Assembly (NCBI GenBank): GCA_964615195.1
Contig: CAZTNG010000109.1
Span: forward strand, 1 to 5,233
Length of the DNA stretch: 5,233 nucleotides
Direction of reading: 5' to 3'
Source: HGM20899 sp964615195
GTDB taxonomy: Bacteria > Pseudomonadota > Gammaproteobacteria > Enterobacterales > Succinivibrionaceae
This document shows positions 1 to 5,233 of the stretch, piece after piece. How positions within the stretch are numbered: the stretch's first letter is position 1; every line of letters begins with the position of its first letter. A program made the translations under genes and the position numbers. The notes under the pieces were generated by a model that was not told the DNA's origin, made no database searches, and saw only the letters and a list, made by a program, of their open reading frames with translations.

Positions 1-220
1 CAAGAGATTTTGTAGAACTAATAGAGTGATTTTTTAGCCATATGAGTATTTTTTGTTGAATATATTCTTCAGTCATCAATGAAATATCATGACAATCAAA
101 AAATCTATTTATTGATTCTATAGTACAACTATATCTTAATGCTGTTGATTTTTTTATATATTTGGATTTATCTGCTAACCATTGTTCTGCAACAAATTTA
201 ATGCATGAATTCATAACCAT
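1..220 (-). CDS. Tyrosine-type site-specific recombinase (integrase), N-terminal part only
   Basis: Read on the minus strand, an open frame starts at ATG 220 and stays open to the window edge (73 codons, 3' part missing). The peptide begins MVMNSCIKFVAEQWLADKSK and continues with KKSTALRY, a short F-F segment, then MTEEYIQQKIL and a final HSISSTKSL. This spacing of W-L, S-T-x-x-x-Y, 'L-T-E-E-x-I-Q' and 'S-x-S-T-K' is typical of the SAM-like core-binding domain at the N-terminus of phage and ICE tyrosine integrases. The family cuts and rejoins DNA at att sites through a C-terminal R-H-R-Y active site. That half lies outside the window, so activity cannot be judged. ATG 220 is preferred because AGAGGTG (226-232) lies five bases upstream; ATG 214 is an alternative. 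The gene diverges from drmD, which suggests the defence locus sits at one end of an integrative element. The family call is by pattern recognition only. Confidence 0.62.
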   Translation of the reverse strand, partial: MVMNSCIKFVAEQWLADKSKYIKKSTALRYSCTIESINRFFDCHDISLMTEEYIQQKILIWLKNHSISSTKSL

Positions 221-225
221 AATAA

Positions 226-232
226 CACCTCT
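226..232 (-). promoter_or_regulatory. Ribosome binding site of the integrase gene
   Basis: On the minus strand this reads AGAGGTG, a good Shine-Dalgarno match, with five bases before ATG 220 and eleven before ATG 214. It supports the upstream start. The same bases belong to the TATAGAGGT motif that recurs at 362-370 in the opposite orientation, so anything binding that motif would also cover the integrase ribosome-binding site. Confidence 0.55.
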
Positions 233-271
233 ATAGAAAATAACCTTAAGAATACAATTACTATTTTGTTA

Positions 272-301
272 ATTATCCGTTTTGTACGTCAAACCATTCA
301 A
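272..301 (-). promoter_or_regulatory. Candidate sigma-70-type promoter for the integrase
   Basis: On the minus strand a TTGAAT box (296-301) is followed after 18 bases by GATAAT (272-277), which matches the -10 consensus at five of six positions. Transcription would start near 265, leaving a leader of about 45 bases before the integrase start. A competing -35 box, TTGACG (287-292), is a better -35 match but pairs only with a weak CAAAAT further downstream. In DNA this AT-rich such matches arise by chance, so this is a weak prediction. Confidence 0.3.
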
Positions 302-312
302 TCTACGTACTA

Positions 313-347
313 TTTGTTAGCTTAAGCTTAGTCTTGAAGATAACAAA
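313..347. repeat. Imperfect inverted repeat in the divergent intergenic region
   Basis: TTTGTTAGCTT (313-323) and AAGATAACAAA (337-347) are reverse complements except at one position (10 of 11 pairs), with 13 bases between them. The left arm overlaps a perfect ten-base palindrome, AGCTTAAGCT (319-328). No run of T follows, so it does not look like an intrinsic terminator. It lies between the two candidate promoters, a position typical of an operator or of a recombinase or excisionase binding site. Its function is not known. Confidence 0.4.
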
Positions 348-363
348 GTATATGTGTTTAGTA

Positions 364-449
364 TAGAGGTTTTGTCGTATAGGATTTTCTTCATAAAATC
401 ATTTTTTACGATAATAAATTAATAAGTAAGATTGTAGGCAAAACCTCTA
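364..449. repeat. Perfect 11-bp inverted repeat flanking the drmD promoter and leader
   Basis: TAGAGGTTTTG (364-374) and CAAAACCTCTA (439-449) are exact reverse complements; the intervening stretch is 64 bases. The left arm touches the proposed -35 box of drmD, and the right arm ends just before its ribosome-binding site. A third, shorter copy, ACCTCTATA (227-235), overlaps the integrase ribosome-binding site and is a perfect nine-base inverted match to TATAGAGGT (362-370). The arms are about 75 bases apart centre to centre, close to seven helical turns, which would suit a looping regulator. That role is inference; an exact 11-mer pair in 250 bases is uncommon but not impossible in AT-rich DNA. 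Confidence 0.45.
372..399 (+). promoter_or_regulatory. Candidate sigma-70-type promoter for drmD-drmMI
   Basis: TTGTCG (372-377, four of six to the -35 consensus) is followed after 16 bases by TAAAAT (394-399, five of six to the -10 consensus). Transcription would begin near 406 and give a leader of about 60 bases before the drmD start. The -35 box overlaps the end of the 364-374 inverted-repeat arm, so a protein bound there could block it. A weaker upstream alternative is TTGAAG (334-339) with TAGTAT (359-364), spaced 19 bases. Confidence 0.4.
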
Positions 450-461
450 GAAAAAGGTTTT
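440..461 (+). promoter_or_regulatory. Possible hairpin pairing with the drmD ribosome-binding site
   Basis: AAAACC (440-445) can pair with GGTTTT (456-461) around a ten-base loop. The right strand includes the two G residues of the proposed Shine-Dalgarno and the T of the alternative TTG start, so folding would hide the initiation region. The same AAAACC can instead pair with GGTTTT at 368-373 if a transcript begins upstream of that point, which would free the ribosome-binding site. The stem is only six pairs, four of them A-U, so stability is modest. Confidence 0.25.
451..457 (+). promoter_or_regulatory. Ribosome binding site that decides the drmD start
   Basis: AAAAAGG (451-457) is the only Shine-Dalgarno-like purine run near the start. 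It leaves nine bases to GTG 467 but only three to TTG 461, so GTG 467 is the better initiation codon. There is no in-frame ATG near the beginning of the conserved part of the protein. Confidence 0.5.
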
Positions 462-466
462 TGTTT

Positions 467-3418
467 GTGAATAATAATACTTTATACTCTGCTGGGCAGA
501 GAATCCAAGTTCGTGGTGAAGATTTTAAAATTCTAAAAGTAGAACATGAATGCATTCTTCACTGTTTAGGGGTTTCAGAATTAGTTAGAAATAAAAAATT
601 TATTTTTAATTCACTAATAGATAGCGAAAACATTTCAGCTATAAAGCCTGAAAATACAGAGTTTATCCTAGATGAAGATCCAAGATCTATTTTTAAATTA
701 AATGTTGAAACAGCTCTAAGAACAAATCATTTATGTTCAGATGACAAAATTTTAATTGCAGATAAGTGCGCATGTGATAAACAAGAGTACCAGTTTGAAC
801 CATTTTTAAAATCATTAAAATTATTCAGACCTAGATTACTTATTGCTGATGGAGTTGGTTTAGGAAAAACCATTGAAGTTGGTATTATTTTAAGTGAGAT
901 GATAAAAAGAGGTCGCGGTACAAGGATTTTAATTTGCACTTTAAAATCTATTCTTTCTCAATTTCAAGAAGAAATGTGGACTAGATTTGCAATCCCCTTT
1001 ATTAGATTAGACAGCGTGGGTATTGAAAGAATTAAATCAGAAATACCAGTAAATCTAAATCCTTTTGAATATTATGATAAAACTATTATTTCTATTGATA
1101 CTTTAAAAAATAGTGGAAAATTTAGAGCTTATATTGATAAAACACATTGGGACATAATTGTAATAGATGAATGTCACATAGTAACAAATAGAAGTAGTGA
1201 TAGAGGTGAGTTAGCACAGAAGTTAGCTGAAAAATGTGACAGTTTAATATTAACGTCTGCAACTCCTCATAATGGGAAAAAAGAGGCTTTTGCAAATATT
1301 GTAAACATGCTAGATCCAATAGCTATTCCATTAGTTTTAAACTCAAAATATGATTATACAAAAAAAGATATTGAGCAATATTTTATTAGAAGATTAAAGA
1401 ATGATTTAGACTCTTCTGTTAAAGAAAATTTCTCTGAAAGAAATATATGCAATAAAACTTATAAACTCAATCATCTGGAATATCAGTTTTTGAAGTTACA
1501 ACACTCTTTAAAAATAAAAAATTTAAAGGCTTTAGAAGATAACAAAAAAAATAAAAATGATGATTTGTTTGCAATAACTGTTTTTAAAGCATTTTTATCA
1601 TCACCTGCTGCAGCAACCCAAACTTTAAAGAATAGAATACAAAAGATTGAGGAAAAATCCAAGCTAACTGATAATTCTTTAATAACTGATGATTATGAAG
1701 AATTAAAAGAATTACTTAGCATTTCAGAGCAAATCAATAAAGAAAATGATAGTAGGTATGCGACTTTTAAAAAAGTATTAATCGATATTAATTGGAAAGA
1801 GAAACAAGACCGTATTGTTATATTTACTGAACGTAAGGAAACAATGAAGTATTTGCAAAATAATATTTGTAAAGATCACTTTGATGAGGATGTTGATAAA
1901 AATGATAGTGTAGTATTATTTGATGGGAGTTTATCAGATGTACAGCAAGAAGAAATTATTGATAAGTTTAGATTAAAAGATAGTTCAATAAAAATTTTAA
2001 TATGTTCTGATGCTGGGTCTATGGGTGTTAATCTACATGATTACTGTCATATTATGATTAATTATGATATTCCATGGTCAATAATTACTCTTCAACAACG
2101 TAATGGAAGAATTGACAGATATGGTCAAAAATATGGTGTGCAAATTTATTATTTATTAGTTGATGAATTTGAAAATGATACAGACCAATTAAATACAGAT
2201 TTACGCATTATTACAAAGTTAAAAAGTAAAGAAGAGGAAATATCTAAAACAATTGGTAAAGATGCTAATGATATCTTTCATGATGCTAAAGAAGAAGAGA
2301 AAAACACTAAATATGCTATTTTGGAAGGTAATGAGCATTTTCTAGATGAAAGTAATAACGAAGAAGATGATGATGCATTCTTTGACCTATTTTCTTCTTC
2401 AAATGATTCATGTAAAGAAGATATTTTTGCTCACAATAGTTCTTTGTTTCATTCAGATTATGATTTTATAGATAATTTAAAAGGTTTCCTTTTAAATAAA
2501 TCATTATTAAAAGAGGGTGATGTAAACCTTACAAAATTTGATGATGATATTTTTGAATTGAAAATAAATGAAAATGATGATTTAAAGGATATTGTTTTTG
2601 ATTTTCCAATAGAAGCAAGGCCATCTGATGGGGTTTATTCATTAACTAATAATAAAGAAAAAATTAATAGATGTATTACAGATTCCTACCAAAAAAAATA
2701 CAGAAATATCAATGAATTTCAGAAAACAAAGTGGGCAAAAGAGCAGATCTTATATGATGGACATCCAATAATTGCGTATTTGTATAATAAATTTACAGCT
2801 TCGTTAGGAAGAAATCAAGCTCCGGTAGCCAAATTCTATAGAGGAAATGACAATACATTCTACTATGTTGTATATGCATCAATTGCAAATAAGCTAGGCA
2901 TAAATATTCTTAGTGATTTTTATGCAATAGAGTTAGGTAACGATGGCAACTGTTCAGGAATAATAACTTTAGATGAATTTATTGAAAAGCATCCTGAAAT
3001 AAAAGAAAAAAATTTCGCTGTCTCAGAGGATGAAATTAAATTTGCCCAAGAAAATATACAATTAGCATTAGAATTTTGTATTTTAAAGTACCGACAAAAA
3101 CAATCCAAAAAATCTGAAGAATTAGATAGTAATTTAAAAAAATATAAAGAAAAAATAGATCAATGGGTTTCAAATTCTAAAAATAATTTAAATTGTAATT
3201 TTGATGAAAGCAACATAGAAAATAATGCTAATAATAATCATCAACCAATTTGGTTAAAAAGAAAAGAAGAAGTAATTAACAATACACAATCATATATAAA
3301 TGAAGTTGCAGAAAATATTTATCAACTAGAAAATGCAGAACCATTTTTTCAGGTATTGGGTTGCGCAATAGTAAAAAAATTTAGTGAAACAAAAAACTCT
3401 AATCGTGGAGATTTATAA
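467..3418 (+). CDS. drmD: DISARM system SNF2-like helicase DrmD
   Basis: DrmD is the SNF2-family (superfamily 2) helicase that marks class 1 DISARM, a multi-gene anti-phage system; it acts on DNA in the cytoplasm. Counting from GTG 467 (983 residues, within the usual DrmD size), an N-terminal module contains AGQRIQVRG. The first RecA-like domain then has Walker A DGVGLGKT (128-135), Walker B/motif II DECH (234-237) and motif III in LTSATPHNG (from about 262). The second has RIVIFTERKE (from 449), SDAGSMGVNLH (514-524) and arginine-finger motif VI QQRNGRIDRYGQ (543-554). The blocks EMWTRFAIPFIRLDSVGIER, NPFEYYDKTIISIDTLK and SATPHNGKKE are those I know from DrmD proteins, not from RapA/HepA. 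An acidic stretch (E632-D636 and flanks) and a charged, Asn-rich C-terminus with PIWLKRKEE and AEPFFQVLG follow. TTG 461 would add two residues. The helicase motifs appear intact, and drmMI follows after one base. Confidence 0.9.
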   Translation: MNNNTLYSAGQRIQVRGEDFKILKVEHECILHCLGVSELVRNKKFIFNSLIDSENISAIKPENTEFILDEDPRSIFKLNVETALRTNHLCSDDKILIADKCACDKQEYQFEPFLKSLKLFRPRLLIADGVGLGKTIEVGIILSEMIKRGRGTRILICTLKSILSQFQEEMWTRFAIPFIRLDSVGIERIKSEIPVNLNPFEYYDKTIISIDTLKNSGKFRAYIDKTHWDIIVIDECHIVTNRSSDRGELAQKLAEKCDSLILTSATPHNGKKEAFANIVNMLDPIAIPLVLNSKYDYTKKDIEQYFIRRLKNDLDSSVKENFSERNICNKTYKLNHLEYQFLKLQHSLKIKNLKALEDNKKNKNDDLFAITVFKAFLSSPAAATQTLKNRIQKIEEKSKLTDNSLITDDYEELKELLSISEQINKENDSRYATFKKVLIDINWKEKQDRIVIFTERKETMKYLQNNICKDHFDEDVDKNDSVVLFDGSLSDVQQEEIIDKFRLKDSSIKILICSDAGSMGVNLHDYCHIMINYDIPWSIITLQQRNGRIDRYGQKYGVQIYYLLVDEFENDTDQLNTDLRIITKLKSKEEEISKTIGKDANDIFHDAKEEEKNTKYAILEGNEHFLDESNNEEDDDAFFDLFSSSNDSCKEDIFAHNSSLFHSDYDFIDNLKGFLLNKSLLKEGDVNLTKFDDDIFELKINENDDLKDIVFDFPIEARPSDGVYSLTNNKEKINRCITDSYQKKYRNINEFQKTKWAKEQILYDGHPIIAYLYNKFTASLGRNQAPVAKFYRGNDNTFYYVVYASIANKLGINILSDFYAIELGNDGNCSGIITLDEFIEKHPEIKEKNFAVSEDEIKFAQENIQLALEFCILKYRQKQSKKSEELDSNLKKYKEKIDQWVSNSKNNLNCNFDESNIENNANNNHQPIWLKRKEEVINNTQSYINEVAENIYQLENAEPFFQVLGCAIVKKFSETKNSNRGDL
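3405..3410 (+). promoter_or_regulatory. Ribosome binding site of drmMI, inside the end of drmD
   Basis: GTGGAG lies within the last codons of drmD, nine bases before ATG 3420. With the drmD stop (TAA 3416-3418) only one base before the drmMI start, ribosomes finishing drmD can reinitiate directly. This arrangement supports translational coupling and confirms the ATG 3420 start. Confidence 0.6.
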
Positions 3419-3419
3419 A

Positions 3420-5233
3420 ATGGCTACAACAGAAAATGTAAACTATAGATTTATAAAAAATATTGGGGATTATTTTCAGCCAGCTATTTTTGGATTTGAT
3501 TTTTTCGAAGATGTAAAAGAACTTTCTGAGCAGTTTAATAATAATGATGGTGATGAAAAATTTTCTAATGATGTAAACACTTCTGATATAAAGAAGCAAT
3601 TAGCTGATAAGGTATCACCACTTAAGAAAAAATTTGAAAAATATCGTGATCAAATAATAACAGAAAATTCTAGTATTAGAGATAAGATAAATTTAACCAA
3701 TAAATTTAATAGTGAAATTTTAGATGTTTTAGGTTATTCCTCCTTGAATGGATATAAGCCTGAATCACCATTTATTCTTAATAGCAATGATAATAATAGT
3801 ATAGTTCCTATAAGACACATTTTACATAATAACACTAGTAATAATATTGATTTGATAGTAATGGAAATGCAAAATCTTATAAGAATAGGTGATGATGAAC
3901 CTGATGGTTTGTTTGAGCAACATTATGAGACAGAAGAAGGTTATAAAAAAGAAGCTAAAAATCAGCGCTATTTAGCATCTCAATGGAAAGATGTGTTTTG
4001 CTATGGGGATGATTATAAGATTTCGCCAAGTAGAGTTAATGAAGCAATAACTGCTATATTTCTTGAACATAATAATCACGCTCCTAAATATATTCTTATG
4101 CTCGCAGGCAACGTTGTTTTTTTATTTGATCGTGAGTGTTGGCATAGGGGAGCATATCTTGAAATATCTTTAGAGGAGATGTTTTCACAAGCTACTGTTA
4201 ATTCTAATAGAAGAAATGAAGTATATTCTTTATTTTATATGTTATTAGCAAAAGAAACTTTAGCTAACAATTCTAGTAGTACATTACTAGATAAGCTTCA
4301 TGAAAAAGGATATCGTAAGGGTATTAATGTAACTAAAGAATTAAAAAATGGTGTAATCAGTGCTATTGAAACTTTAGCTAATGAATTAGTTGGTTATTTA
4401 CAAGAAAATAATCAATTAGAGCAGGTCTTAGAAAAAGATCCTAATTTTGAAACAAACGTACGTGACGATTGTTTAACTATGGTATACAGACTACTCTTTA
4501 TATTCTATGCTGAATCACGAGAAGAGTTAAACATTTTACCTGTTAAGGATCGTACGTATTTTAATGGTTATTCATTAAATAAATTAAGAGATCTTGAATT
4601 AGTAAAACTCCAAAAGCACTCTAAAAATGGTTATTATTTTGATGACTCATTAAAAATGTTGTTTCGTTTGATGCGTAAAAAAGATAATAAAAATAATGAA
4701 AATTCATTTAATATCAAAGGACTAGATTTACCAACATTTAATGATAATAATCTACATTATTTCAAAAATATTAAAATAAAAAATCATACATGGCAGAGCA
4801 TTATTAAATCCTTATCACTCAGTAGTGACAATAAAACAAAATCAAGGCCTCTGCGAATAAGTTATGATAATCTTGGCATTAATCAATTAGGCTTTGTTTA
4901 TGAAAGTTTACTTGCTTTCCGACTTATGTATCTAAAGGACGATTCTATAGAAGTTCATTCTACTAAGGATTCGGAAACTACATATGTAACTGAATATTCT
5001 AGAATTGATACATTTAATAAAGATGAAATTGTTTTAGATCCAGAAACAAATAGAATTAAAGTATATAATAAAGGGAAATTCATATACAGGTTAAGTAGTG
5101 CAGATAGACGTAATAGTGCTTCATACTATACTCCCGAAGAATTAACAAAAAGTACAATAAATTATACACTTAAAAACATAATTAAAGCCATTGAGGATAA
5201 AAAAGTATCGGCTTCTGAGGATAAAAAAGTATC
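3420..5233 (+). CDS. drmMI: DISARM adenine-specific DNA methyltransferase DrmMI, N-terminal part
   Basis: DrmMI is the class 1 DISARM N6-adenine methyltransferase, which marks host DNA as self. The frame is open from ATG 3420 to the window edge (604 codons), while full-length relatives usually exceed 1000 residues, so the catalytic half is missing. Visible family blocks are KYILMLAGNVVFLFDRECW (223-241), a helical stretch LLDKLHEKG...LANELVGYL (about 289-327), YRLLFIFYAESREELNILPV (from 356), NQLGFVYESLLAFR (from 488) and RRNSASYYTPEELT (563-576). The last two are hallmarks of large Eco57I/PglX-like methylases; S-A-S-Y-Y-T-P precedes the S-adenosylmethionine-binding domain. Motif I and the N-P-P-Y motif would come next but lie outside the window. 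I see no PD-(D/E)xK nuclease signature in the N-terminus, consistent with a stand-alone methylase. The protein then enters an unusual EDKKVSAS repeat. Pairing with drmD strengthens the DrmMI call over a generic type IIG or BREX PglX enzyme. Confidence 0.82.
   Translation, partial: MATTENVNYRFIKNIGDYFQPAIFGFDFFEDVKELSEQFNNNDGDEKFSNDVNTSDIKKQLADKVSPLKKKFEKYRDQIITENSSIRDKINLTNKFNSEILDVLGYSSLNGYKPESPFILNSNDNNSIVPIRHILHNNTSNNIDLIVMEMQNLIRIGDDEPDGLFEQHYETEEGYKKEAKNQRYLASQWKDVFCYGDDYKISPSRVNEAITAIFLEHNNHAPKYILMLAGNVVFLFDRECWHRGAYLEISLEEMFSQATVNSNRRNEVYSLFYMLLAKETLANNSSSTLLDKLHEKGYRKGINVTKELKNGVISAIETLANELVGYLQENNQLEQVLEKDPNFETNVRDDCLTMVYRLLFIFYAESREELNILPVKDRTYFNGYSLNKLRDLELVKLQKHSKNGYYFDDSLKMLFRLMRKKDNKNNENSFNIKGLDLPTFNDNNLHYFKNIKIKNHTWQSIIKSLSLSSDNKTKSRPLRISYDNLGINQLGFVYESLLAFRLMYLKDDSIEVHSTKDSETTYVTEYSRIDTFNKDEIVLDPETNRIKVYNKGKFIYRLSSADRRNSASYYTPEELTKSTINYTLKNIIKAIEDKKVSASEDKKV
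5192..5233 (+). repeat. In-frame 24-bp tandem repeat inside drmMI
   Basis: TGAGGATAAAAAAGTATC occurs at 5192-5209 and again, identically, at 5216-5233, where the window ends. The period is 24 bases, so each unit adds eight residues, EDKKVSAS, beginning at residue 592. At least 1.75 units are visible and the array may continue past the edge. It lies just after the S-A-S-Y-Y-T-P block of the methylase. Because the period is a multiple of three, gain or loss of units would change a linker length without breaking the frame. Confidence 0.75.

Noticed and set aside
284..310. GTACGT (284-289) and ACGTAC (305-310) inverted repeat
   Set aside because: The arms are only six bases, do not extend, and are likely by chance; not listed as a feature.
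727..1319. Minus-strand open frames opposite the helicase domain of drmD (727-939 and 1122-1319)
   Set aside because: They lie wholly opposite conserved helicase motifs, have no convincing ribosome-binding site or recognisable domain, and reflect the AT-rich composition.
2920..3108. Minus-strand open frame opposite the drmD C-terminus
   Set aside because: It is a shadow of drmD with no independent signals and no recognisable protein features.
3399..3599. Minus-strand open frame across the drmD-drmMI junction
   Set aside because: It crosses two tightly packed genes on the other strand; its Ile/Phe/Lys-rich peptide looks like antisense of AT-rich coding sequence.
3800..3870. Possible PD-(D/E)xK nuclease motif in the drmMI N-terminus (I-D-L-I-V-M-E-M-Q)
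   Set aside because: The required lysine after the acidic residue is absent and no matching upstream proline-aspartate is seen, so it does not support a restriction nuclease domain.
1..5233. CRISPR arrays, tRNA or rRNA genes, insertion sequences, intrinsic terminators
   Set aside because: I saw no spaced repeat array, no cloverleaf or CCA-ended tRNA pattern, no transposase frame, and no GC-rich stem with a T-run.

Overview
This AT-rich window (roughly 25-32 % G+C in lines sampled by hand) holds the first part of a class 1 DISARM anti-phage defence locus next to a divergently oriented tyrosine recombinase. The coding sequence is rich in AAA, AAT, TTA, ATA and AGA codons. The window contains no housekeeping gene or rRNA that would fix the taxonomy, so I only infer a low-GC bacterium. 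The neighbouring integrase fits an accessory, mobile defence island.

Layout. Positions 1-220 (minus strand) hold the N-terminal 73 codons of a tyrosine-recombinase-type integrase that runs off the left edge. Positions 221-466 are a divergent intergenic region. It carries a candidate promoter for each direction, three copies of ACCTCTA in mixed orientation, an imperfect inverted repeat at 313-347, and a possible hairpin that would pair with the drmD ribosome-binding site. Positions 467-3418 (plus) hold a complete SNF2-type helicase whose motifs and residue blocks match DrmD. Positions 3420-5233 (plus) hold the first 604 codons of a large protein recognised as the DISARM adenine methyltransferase DrmMI. 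This gene runs off the right edge before its catalytic motifs. The last 42 bases of the window are the start of an in-frame tandem repeat of 24 bases.

How the genes work together. In class 1 DISARM, drmD and drmMI are found with the core genes drmA (helicase), drmB (DUF1998 protein) and drmC (phospholipase D-like). DrmMI marks host DNA as self, and the helicases act with the rest of the system against incoming phage DNA. Here drmD and drmMI are separated by one base and share a direction, so they are almost certainly co-transcribed and probably translationally coupled. The genes drmA, drmB and drmC would be expected just beyond the right edge but cannot be seen here.

Most unusual points: the intergenic repeat cluster shared by the integrase and defence promoters, and the 8-residue tandem repeat placed between the S-A-S-Y-Y-T-P motif of the methylase and where its S-adenosylmethionine-binding motif should lie.
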